DNA from: Pseudomonadota bacterium
GTDB lineage: Bacteria > Myxococcota > Myxococcia > Myxococcales > Myxococcaceae
Length of the DNA: 8,438 nt
Direction: 5' to 3'
Assembly: GCA_023424585.1 (NCBI GenBank)
Contig: JAFADT010000932.1
Coordinates: forward strand, 1 to 8,438
Shown here one piece after another: positions 1-6,435 of this stretch. The notes beneath the pieces were generated by a model. The model was not told the DNA's origin and ran no database searches. It worked only from the letters and a program-made list of their open reading frames with translations. Every line of letters starts with the position of its first letter. Positions within the stretch are counted from its first letter, which is position 1. Position numbers and translations under genes: made by a program.

Positions 1-1394
1 GGGGCCTGTCGTCCAGGGGACGGCAGCTCCACGTCGATCCCATCCCGGCGCAGCTCGTCCTCCCGGGCGAGCTGTGCCAGCGTTCCCTGCGGTGGCGCGT
101 ACCAACCCGGATCGCCGTCTCCGTCCAGGTACTCGCGCACCTTGAGGATCGTGAACATGCCCCCCATGGTGATCTCATCGTAGGGGCCCTTGCCGCCCAC
201 CATGGGGATGGAGTTCGCGGGCATGGGCATGTGGTGCATGCCCGCCATGTCCCCCATGCCCGTCTGCCCCATGGTCATGTAGCCGGGCAGGAGGGGGCGC
301 ACCTTCGCGTCCAGGCCCCCGGGCTTCACGCCGACCATGTTCGGCAGGTCGTGGCCCATCTGGTTCATCACGTGATGGGTCATGTGGCAGTGCATGGCCC
401 AGTCACCGGGCTCGTCCGCCACGAACTCGATGGTGCGCGTGCTGCCCGTGGGCACCAGCACCGTCGTCTCCGGCCACTGCGCGCTCTCCGGGATGCGGCC
501 TCCGTCCGTCTCCGTGATGCGGAACTGGAAGCCGTGCAGGTGGATGGGGTGGTGGTCCATCGCGCTCAGGTTGCCGAAGCGGATCCGCACCCGCTCGCCC
601 TTGCGCACCACCAGCGGATCCGTGCCGGGGAACGCCTTCGCGTTCATCGTCAGGATGTTGAAGTCCGTCATCTCGTTGGGGTCCGGACGCCGCGTGCCCG
701 GGTCGATGCGCCACTCGTGCAGCATGATGGCGAAGTCCCGGTCCACGCGCGGCCCCACCGGCTTGCGCGGATGGATGATGAACAGCCCCACCATGCCCAA
801 CGCCATCTGCGTCATCTCGTCGTGGTGCGAGTGATACATGCACGTCCCCGACTGATGCACCGTGAACTCGTACCGGTACGTCTCCCCCGGCGCGATGGCC
901 TTCTGGTTCAGCCCGCCCACGCCATCCATGCCGCTGGGAGTGAGGACGCCGTGCCAGTGCACCGTGGTGCCCGCGGGCAGCCGGTTCGTGACGTAGAAGC
1001 GCACGCGGTCGCCCTCCACCACCTCGATGGTGGGCCCGTGCACGTGGCCGTTGTAGCCCCAGCACAGGGCCTTGAGGCCCGGCGCGAACTCGTGCTCCAC
1101 ATCCTCGGCCACCAGGTGGAAGACCTTCACGCCGCCCACGCTCCTCCACGGCAGCTTCGCGCCGTTGGGCACGACGACAGGGCGGTAGTTTCCAGCCGGT
1201 GGGTTCGACTGCCGGGCGACCTTGCCACCCGTGTTCGCGGTGGCTCCGGCCCCGGTGGATTGCGCCTGGGCGGCGCGGCTTTGCAGCAGGAGGGCGCCCG
1301 TCGCCAACGTGGCGCCCGTGCGGGTGAGGAGGCTTCGGCGCGTGAGCGCGGGGGAGGAACCCTGGTTGTCGTCAGTGGGCATCGTGGTGCTCAT
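1..1394 (-). CDS. Tat-exported two-domain multicopper oxidase (C-terminus cut by window edge)
   Basis: Periplasmic multicopper oxidase, likely oxidising Cu(I) to Cu(II) in copper detoxification. My own translation of the minus strand is open from here to the window edge, so the C-terminus is missing. Numbering from the ATG at 1382 (460 residues visible), a twin-arginine signal is present (TRRSLL near residues 14-19, hydrophobic stretch, likely AQA cleavage near 40). The first cupredoxin domain carries HWHG (142-145) and HSHH (184-187). The second carries HPIHLHG (278-284) and HCH (331-333) with H337 and M342. This gives a complete type 1 site (H278, C332, H337, M342) plus trinuclear-centre histidines. 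Only about 94 residues separate HSHH from HPIHLHG, too few for a middle cupredoxin, so this looks like a two-domain oxidase. A Met-rich tail (about 10 Met in residues 369-409) follows. The start is ambiguous: in-frame ATGs at 1394 and 1382, neither with a strong ribosome binding site. Both overlap the end of the upstream tolC gene, suggesting translational coupling. Family call is firm; substrate is inferred. Confidence 0.93.
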   Translation of the reverse strand, partial: MSTTMPTDDNQGSSPALTRRSLLTRTGATLATGALLLQSRAAQAQSTGAGATANTGGKVARQSNPPAGNYRPVVVPNGAKLPWRSVGGVKVFHLVAEDVEHEFAPGLKALCWGYNGHVHGPTIEVVEGDRVRFYVTNRLPAGTTVHWHGVLTPSGMDGVGGLNQKAIAPGETYRYEFTVHQSGTCMYHSHHDEMTQMALGMVGLFIIHPRKPVGPRVDRDFAIMLHEWRIDPGTRRPDPNEMTDFNILTMNAKAFPGTDPLVVRKGERVRIRFGNLSAMDHHPIHLHGFQFRITETDGGRIPESAQWPETTVLVPTGSTRTIEFVADEPGDWAMHCHMTHHVMNQMGHDLPNMVGVKPGGLDAKVRPLLPGYMTMGQTGMGDMAGMHHMPMPANSIPMVGGKGPYDEITMGGMFTILKVREYLDGDGDPGWYAPPQGTLAQLAREDELRRDGIDVELPSPGRQA

Positions 1395-2790
1395 GGGTGG
1401 GCTCGGGAGTGGGTTCAGACGCGGGCGCCGTGGCGGCGGTGGAGGGCAGTCGTCCTCCCACGAGGCGCTCCAGGTAGGCCCGCGCCATCCAGTAGTCGCG
1501 GACCGTCTCCAGGTAGGCCCTCCAGGCCTCCACCTGCTCGCGTCGCGCGAGGAGGAGCGCGGGAAGGCCGATCTGCATGGCGTTGTACTGGCGTTGGGAC
1601 TCCTCGACGATGGTGGTGCGCAGCGGCAGCACGGCCTTCTGGTAGCGCTCAGCCATGCTCCGCAGCGTCACCAGCTTCGCCCTCGCGGCGCGCACCTCCG
1701 AGCGGGCGTTGACGGCCAGCTCCGTCAGCCGGTCCTCGCCCTGGCGATGCTGCGCCTCCAGCCTCGCGATGAGCGCCTGTCGCTGATCGAAGACGGGCAG
1801 CTCCAGCGACAGCGTGGGGCCCAGCAGGCGCGGCCCGTTCGCGTCGCGGTGCGTGTGCACCCCTACCTCCACGCGGCCGAAGAAGCGCGTGCTGCGCGCC
1901 AGCTCCAGCGCGTTCCACAGCAGCGAGACCTGCTTGCGGGCCGCGTCGAGGTCCAGCCGCTGCGAGATGGCGAGCGTCTCCAGCTTCTCCAGCGACACCT
2001 CGGACGCGGGCACCTCCGGCAGCTTCTGCGTCAGCGTCCACTGGACCCTCGCGCCGTACAGGCCCATCAGCCGGTTGAGGTGTTCTCGCGCCTCGACCAG
2101 CGCCAGCTCGTCCTGCGCCAGCTCCAGCCGCGCCTGCTCCAGCGAGGCCTGCTCGGTGGCCAGGGCCAGCACCGTGATGTTGCCCGCGGCCCGCTGCCGG
2201 TGGGACAGGTCCGCCGCCGCGTCCGCGGCCTGGAGCACCTCGCGGCGCAGCGCGACCAGCTGCTGCCGGGCCTGCACCTCCGTGAACGTCTGGCGGACCT
2301 CCGCCGCAGTGGCCAGCGCCTCGTGCGCGACGCGCAGCGTGTCCGCCAGGAACTGCTCCTTCGCCACGCGCTTGCGCAGGGGCAGCGTGAAGAGGTCCAC
2401 GAAGCTCTGGACGATGGAGAACTCGTGCTCGGTGACGCCGTCCGACGCGAGCGGGAAGCCGATGCTCCCGTCGAAGGATGGGTTGGTGAGCAGCCCGGCC
2501 TGCACCATGTCCGCCTGGGACACGCCCAGCTCCTCGTAGGTCCCCTGGAGCGCGGGGTTGTTCAGCAGCGCCACCTCCACCGCGCGGTCCGACGTGAGGT
2601 CGCCGGCCAGCAGGGCATCCAGGTGCTGTTGCACCTGCGCGTCCTCGGGCGTCCCCTGGTTCCAGCGCGTCTTCAGGCCCGTCCGCTCCTCCACGATCGC
2701 CGCGACTTCCAGGTGGCCGCGCTCCTTCTGGATGGAGGCGCAGCCTCCGAGCAGCAGAACGGCGAGGAGCCAGGGAGATTTCCAGTCCAC
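1372..2790 (-). CDS. TolC-family outer-membrane efflux lipoprotein with His-rich C-terminus
   Basis: Outer-membrane channel of the TolC/OEP family, 472 aa, a normal family length. It starts with GTG; a GAGGT ribosome binding site lies 5 bases upstream, and an in-frame stop at 2884-2886 with no start codon between excludes a longer form. The N-terminus is a lipoprotein signal peptide with lipobox LGGC, giving lipidated Cys17. The body is two repeats rich in Ala, Gln, Glu and Arg, as expected of the alpha-helical tunnel, with the NNPAL motif near the start of repeat 1 and a SLELPVFDQRQ stretch in repeat 2 that is typical of metal-efflux OEPs. A Pro/Thr/Glu-rich linker then leads to a terminal HEHHDAH (466-472), a plausible metal-binding tail. 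The stop overlaps the start of the multicopper oxidase, so the two form one operon. It may serve the upstream RND pump as an alternative channel or act with the oxidase; the partner cannot be told from sequence. Confidence 0.93.
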   Translation of the reverse strand: MDWKSPWLLAVLLLGGCASIQKERGHLEVAAIVEERTGLKTRWNQGTPEDAQVQQHLDALLAGDLTSDRAVEVALLNNPALQGTYEELGVSQADMVQAGLLTNPSFDGSIGFPLASDGVTEHEFSIVQSFVDLFTLPLRKRVAKEQFLADTLRVAHEALATAAEVRQTFTEVQARQQLVALRREVLQAADAAADLSHRQRAAGNITVLALATEQASLEQARLELAQDELALVEAREHLNRLMGLYGARVQWTLTQKLPEVPASEVSLEKLETLAISQRLDLDAARKQVSLLWNALELARSTRFFGRVEVGVHTHRDANGPRLLGPTLSLELPVFDQRQALIARLEAQHRQGEDRLTELAVNARSEVRAARAKLVTLRSMAERYQKAVLPLRTTIVEESQRQYNAMQIGLPALLLARREQVEAWRAYLETVRDYWMARAYLERLVGGRLPSTAATAPASEPTPEPTHEHHDAH

Positions 2791-2795
2791 ACGAG

Positions 2796-2800
2796 ACCTC
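2796..2800 (-). promoter_or_regulatory. Ribosome binding site for the GTG-start tolC-family gene
   Basis: GAGGT on the minus strand, 5 bases before the GTG at 2790. It supports the unusual GTG start, because no ATG lies between that codon and the upstream in-frame stop at 2884-2886. Confidence 0.6.
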
Positions 2801-2864
2801 GAAGAGGGGGCGCGCCCGCACGGCAGCCAGGACGCTCGCGCTTGTCGAGCAAGGCCCGGGCCAT

Positions 2865-2904
2865 GGCGTCCGGTATCGCAACCTCATGAAATGACGGCGT
2901 CCGG
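2865..2904. repeat. Short direct repeat in the junction (two 9-bp copies)
   Basis: GGCGTCCGG occurs at 2865-2873 and again at 2896-2904, 31 bases apart, close to three helical turns. It could be a tandem regulator site upstream of the tolC-oxidase pair, but a 9-base G/C-rich match is not rare in this composition. Confidence 0.2.
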
Positions 2905-2936
2905 CGGAGCACGCTCGCATGGGCACTTCAGGCGAG

Positions 2937-2957
2937 GTGTGACCGCCGACGTCACAC
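2937..2957. promoter_or_regulatory. Perfect inverted repeat, candidate operator
   Basis: The arms GTGTGAC (2937-2943) and GTCACAC (2951-2957) are exact reverse complements separated by 7 bases. The half-sites resemble TGTGA/TCACA CRP-type half-sites, but the gap between those cores is 9, not the 6 expected of CRP. No T-tract follows on either strand, which argues against an intrinsic terminator. It lies about 150 bases before the GTG of the downstream tolC gene, so an operator or regulator site is possible. Function is inferred only. Confidence 0.35.
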
Positions 2958-2998
2958 TGTGATGCGCGGAGCGGCGTCCAGGCCCGGAGACGCGAGCC

Positions 2999-3310
2999 GC
3001 ACACCGCCGCCTCCAGGCCGGCGGTGTCCTCGGTGGACAGCGGCTGCTCGGGCGCCAGCGCGTCCAGCGCCATGGCCTCACGCTGGCCGCGGCGGTAGCG
3101 GTCCACCAGGGCGTTGCGCAGGAGCCGATAGAGCCAGGCCACCGCGCGCTGCTCGTCGCGCAGGGAGTCGCCCTGCTCCATGCCCTTCACGAACGCGGCC
3201 TGTAGCACCTCGCGCGCCGCCTCCCGGCTCCCCACGCGCGGCGTGAGGAACGCGAGGAACGCGTGGCGGTGGCGCAGCAGTGAATCCAGCGCCCCCGGCG
3301 ACAGGCTCAT
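2999..3310 (-). pseudogene. Truncated sigma-70/ECF-type sigma factor (region 2 only; region 4 missing)
   Basis: The gene starts with ATG in an ATGA overlap with the stop of the RND pump gene, behind a GGAGG site 8 bases upstream, so translation initiation looks intact. Residues 11-75 form sigma region 2: an N-terminal helix followed by FLTPRVGSREAAREVLQAAF, then AVAWLYRLLRNALVDRYRR (region 2.3/2.4-like). A typical acidic/Pro linker leads to LEAAVC at residue 104. Known relatives in myxobacteria continue with region 4 (helix-turn-helix for the -35 element), and in the copper-responsive CorE type with a C-terminal Cys-rich metal sensor. None of this is found here in any frame. The frame itself has no stop until 1649-1651, deep inside the next gene read out of frame, while one alternative frame stops at 2952-2954. 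It was probably once the metal-responsive regulator of the operon and is now a remnant. CorE-type assignment is from remembered family features, not alignment. Confidence 0.72.
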
Positions 3311-6300
3311 GCGGTGGGCCTCCGCGCGATCCTGCGCGCCTTGAGCCGCTCCTGGAATCCGTGGACCAGCGCGTAGAACGTGGGCAGGGCCAGCAGCGTG
3401 AAGAGGGTGGACGTGACCAGCCCCCCTACCATCACCACCGCCAGCGGGCGCTCGATCTCCGTTCCGTGCAGGGGCAGCACCAGCAGCGGCAGCAGCCCGA
3501 GGATCGCCGTGCCCGCGGTCATCAGCTTGGGCCTCACGCGGCCGAGGCTCGCCTCGCGCACGGCGTCCGGGAAGGGCTTGCCCCGGCCCATCAGGTCCTT
3601 CGTCTGCGCCACCAGCACCAGGCCGTTCTGCACCGCGATGCCGAACAGGCCGATGAGGCCCACCAGGCTGGACACGTTCCACGTCTCTCCCGCGAGGAGC
3701 AGCGCGAGGATGCCGCCCACGAACGCGTCCGGCAACGTGGCCAGGATGACCAGCGCCTCCGCCACGGAGTCCAGCGCGAGATACAGCAGGACGAACACCG
3801 CGAGCAGCGCCAGCGCGATGGCCACCGTCAACGCCTGCGCCGCGCGCTCCTGGCTCTCCACCTTGCCGCCCACGTCCACGAAGTAGCCCGTGGGCAGCTT
3901 CAGCTGCGTGGCCAGCACCTCCCGCACCTCCGCCGCCGTGCTGCCCAGGTCTCGGCCGGACACGCCGGCCTCCACCGCGATGCGTCGGCTGCCCGCCTCG
4001 CGGCGCACGCTGCCCGCGCCGGAGGTCTCCTCGATGGTGGCCAGCTGGCTCAGCGGGATGCGCGTGCCGTCGTGCCCGTCCACCAGCAGGTTGCGGAGGG
4101 CGTTCACGTCGCCCCGGCGATGGTCCGCCAGCCGGAGCACCAGGTCGTAGCGGCGCTGGCCCCTCCAGATCTGCGCGAACTCCTCGCCCACGAGCCCCAC
4201 GCGGATGGCCCGGATGACATCCCCGGGCGTCAGTCCCACGCGCGCCACCGCCGCGCGGTTCACCGCGATGCGCAGCTGTGGCAGGCCGCTGAGCTGCTCG
4301 ACCCGCAGGTCCTCCACGCCGTCCACCTTCGCCATCAACGCGCGCGTGCGCTCCGCGAGCTCCGCCAGCGTGCTCAGGTCCGGCCCGAAGATGCGCACGG
4401 AGAGGTCCGCGGGGCTGCCGCCCAGCCCCTCGTCGATGCGCATCCCCAGCGGCGTGGTGAAGAGCACCGACACGCCGGGCACCTTCTCCACCGCCTCGCG
4501 CATCCGCGACTCCAGCGCTTCGTGGCTGCCCGTCGCGTCCTTCTTGAGGACCACCAGCACGTCGGACAGGGTGTGGGGCATCGGGTCCTCGGTGCGCTCG
4601 GCGCGGCCGGTGCGGCGCACCACGTCCTCCACCTCCGGGAACTCGCGCAGCACGTCCTCCACGCGGTGGTTGAGGCGGTCCACCTCGTCCAGCGACGCCT
4701 CCGGCGGCAGCACCGTCTGGAGCAGGAACGCGCCTTCGTCCAGCTTGGGCATGAAGTCGCTGCCCACCATGAAGGCCAGCCCTAGCGCGGGCACGGTGAT
4801 GGCCAGCGCCACCACGCGCACGAGCCCCGCATGGCGCATGCACTTCTCCAGCAGCGGCGCGTACGCGGCCTTCACCTTGCGGATGAGCCACACGTCCTCC
4901 GGCGCGTCTTCACGGGGCGCGCGCAACAGGAGCCCCGACACCACCGGCACCAGCGTGAGCGCCAGCGCGAGCGACGCGGCCAGGCACGCCACCACCGCCG
5001 CCGCGAGCGGCTGGTACATGCGGCCCTCGATGCCCTTCATCGCGAACAGCGGGATGAACACCGCGACCACGATGAGCGTGGCGAAGGCGATGGGGCGGCC
5101 CACCTCCAGGGCCGCGGCCAGCGCCTCGTCGCGCACCGAGCGGCGGCCCTTGCCCTCGCGCAGGTCGTGGATGACGTTCTCCACGACGATGATGGCCGCG
5201 TCCACCAGCAGCCCCACCGCGATGGCCAGGCCTCCCAGCGTCATCGTGTTGAGCCCGATGCCCGCCGCCTTGAGCAGCAGCCCCGCCAGCGCCAGCGACA
5301 GGGGCAGGGTGAGCGTGACGATGAGCGCCGCGCGCCAGTCCCCGAGCAGCAGGAAGAGCACGCCCACCACCAGGATCGCGCCCAGCAGGATGGCCCGGCC
5401 CACGCCTCCCAGCGCGGAGCCCACCAGCTCCGACTGATCGTAGACGACGCGCAGCTGCACGCCCGGCGGCAGCGAGCGGCGCAGCTCGTCGATGGCCGCG
5501 CGCACCCCCGCGGCCACCCGCACGGTGTCCGCGCCGAACTGCTTGCTCACGCGGCAGCTCACCACCTCGCCCTGGAGCCGGTGCGCCAGGCCCCGGCGCA
5601 GCGCGGGGGCCTCGCGCACGTCCGCCACGTCTCCCAGCAGCACCGGCGTCCCGTCCCGCAGCGCGACCACGGTGTTGCTCAGGTCCTCGACCGTCTCCGC
5701 GCGGCCCACCGCGCGCACGGTCCACTCCATGGGGCCCTGCGTGACGAAGCCTCCGGACGTGTTGGTGCTGGCGCCCTCCAGGCCGTGTTGCACCTCGTCC
5801 AGGGTGATGCCGCGCGCCACCAGCTGATCCGGATCCAGCAGCACCTGGAACTGGCGCAGGTAGCCGCCCAGCCGCTCCACGCCCGAGACGCCGGGCACCG
5901 CGAGCAGCCGGTTCTTGATGTCGAAGTCCGCCAGGTCTCGCAGCGCCATCAGGTCCGCGCTGCCGGGCTCGGCTTCCAGCGTGAACTCGAAGACCTCGTT
6001 GAGCCGGCCGGTGAGGCTGGACACGAGCGGCGCGTCGGTGCCGGGCGGCAGCTCGCCCTCGGCCTGCGCCACGCGCTCCGCCACGTACTGCCGGCTGCGG
6101 AAGTAGTCCGCGTCCGGTTCGAACTCCACCGTCACCTGCGTGACGCCCAGCTGCGAGGTGGAGCGGATGCGGCGCACCTCCGGCAGGCCCGCCAGCGCCA
6201 CCTCCATGGGGATGGCCACCGCCGTCTCCAGCTCCTCGGCGCCCATGGCCGGGTTCTGCACGATGACGTTGAAGATGGGGGCGGACAGGTCCGGGAACAC

Positions 6301-6435
6301 GTCCTGCCGCAGGTTTCGCAGCGCCATCGCGCCGAAGGCCGCCAGCGCCAGGACGACGAGCACCGTCAGCCCGGGCCGGGTGAAGGACGCGCGGAGGATG
6401 CGCCCCGGCAGCGTCTCGCGGGGATCAGTGCCCAT
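3307..6435 (-). CDS. CusA/CzcA-family heavy-metal efflux RND transporter, inner-membrane pump
   Basis: Proton-driven pump of a tripartite CBA efflux complex, 1042 aa, the normal length for heavy-metal RND proteins. The start is the ATG behind GGAGG (8-base spacing); an upstream in-frame ATG at 6507 lies inside the adaptor gene and lacks support. Membrane segments fit the 12-TM plan: TM1 about 22-40, TM2-TM6 within 345-503, TM7 about 540-558, TM8-TM12 within 868-1026, with two large periplasmic loops (about 41-340 and 560-865). TM4 carries GLLVDAAIIVVEN (408-420) with D412 and E419 as likely proton-relay acids. The DAA form resembles the Cu/Ag (CusA) class rather than the DGA of CzcA. However, by eye alignment the three CusA periplasmic methionines fall on non-Met positions here (about Q573, L623, E669), so the metal is uncertain. 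Other family marks are KLDEG (564-568), RIDEGLGG (666-673) and ERPLAVVMVGGL near the end. It overlaps the adaptor gene by 11 bases and the sigma remnant by ATGA. Confidence 0.97.
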   Translation of the reverse strand: MGTDPRETLPGRILRASFTRPGLTVLVVLALAAFGAMALRNLRQDVFPDLSAPIFNVIVQNPAMGAEELETAVAIPMEVALAGLPEVRRIRSTSQLGVTQVTVEFEPDADYFRSRQYVAERVAQAEGELPPGTDAPLVSSLTGRLNEVFEFTLEAEPGSADLMALRDLADFDIKNRLLAVPGVSGVERLGGYLRQFQVLLDPDQLVARGITLDEVQHGLEGASTNTSGGFVTQGPMEWTVRAVGRAETVEDLSNTVVALRDGTPVLLGDVADVREAPALRRGLAHRLQGEVVSCRVSKQFGADTVRVAAGVRAAIDELRRSLPPGVQLRVVYDQSELVGSALGGVGRAILLGAILVVGVLFLLLGDWRAALIVTLTLPLSLALAGLLLKAAGIGLNTMTLGGLAIAVGLLVDAAIIVVENVIHDLREGKGRRSVRDEALAAALEVGRPIAFATLIVVAVFIPLFAMKGIEGRMYQPLAAAVVACLAASLALALTLVPVVSGLLLRAPREDAPEDVWLIRKVKAAYAPLLEKCMRHAGLVRVVALAITVPALGLAFMVGSDFMPKLDEGAFLLQTVLPPEASLDEVDRLNHRVEDVLREFPEVEDVVRRTGRAERTEDPMPHTLSDVLVVLKKDATGSHEALESRMREAVEKVPGVSVLFTTPLGMRIDEGLGGSPADLSVRIFGPDLSTLAELAERTRALMAKVDGVEDLRVEQLSGLPQLRIAVNRAAVARVGLTPGDVIRAIRVGLVGEEFAQIWRGQRRYDLVLRLADHRRGDVNALRNLLVDGHDGTRIPLSQLATIEETSGAGSVRREAGSRRIAVEAGVSGRDLGSTAAEVREVLATQLKLPTGYFVDVGGKVESQERAAQALTVAIALALLAVFVLLYLALDSVAEALVILATLPDAFVGGILALLLAGETWNVSSLVGLIGLFGIAVQNGLVLVAQTKDLMGRGKPFPDAVREASLGRVRPKLMTAGTAILGLLPLLVLPLHGTEIERPLAVVMVGGLVTSTLFTLLALPTFYALVHGFQERLKARRIARRPTA
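3319..3323 (-). promoter_or_regulatory. Ribosome binding site of the sigma-factor remnant
   Basis: GGAGG lies 8 bases before the ATG at 3310, within the last codons of the pump gene. It marks the true start of the sigma gene even though the gene body is broken. Confidence 0.55.

Larger units (their letters stand above)
2791..2998. other. Gene-free junction between the sigma-factor remnant and the tolC-oxidase operon
   Basis: About 208 bases separate the last recognisable sigma-factor codon from the GTG of the next gene. All three minus-strand frames were read and no recognisable protein was found. The frame of the sigma gene stays open but becomes low-complexity Arg/Pro/Ala-rich. Another frame ends at a TGA (2952-2954), and the frame of the downstream gene has a stop at 2884-2886. 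The stretch holds an inverted repeat and a short direct repeat, listed separately. It is the only place in the window where a promoter for the downstream pair could sit, but I see no convincing -35/-10 pair of the housekeeping type. It may also be the scar of a deletion or of an insertion that removed the end of the sigma gene. Confidence 0.6.

Noticed and set aside
403..1149. 248-codon minus-strand frame within the oxidase gene
   Set aside because: Gly/Arg-rich shadow in another frame of the oxidase, which has complete copper motifs.
231..2889. Long open frames on the plus strand across the oxidase and tolC genes
   Set aside because: They are Arg/His/Ala-rich, show no family motifs and lie opposite well-supported genes; high GC content makes such open antisense frames common.
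2673..2912. Small minus-strand frame crossing the junction into the tolC gene (79 aa)
   Set aside because: No recognisable motif and it overlaps the lipoprotein signal of the tolC gene in another frame; no ribosome binding site seen.
2938..2956. Palindrome as a CRP site
   Set aside because: The TGTGA and TCACA cores are 9 bases apart, not 6.
2937..2957. Palindrome as intrinsic terminator
   Set aside because: No T-tract after the stem on either strand, and the stem is only 7 bp.
1649..4891. A 1080-codon minus-strand open frame spanning the pump, sigma remnant and tolC gene
   Set aside because: Only residues encoded at 2999-3310 resemble a protein family; the rest is an out-of-frame reading of the pump and tolC genes.
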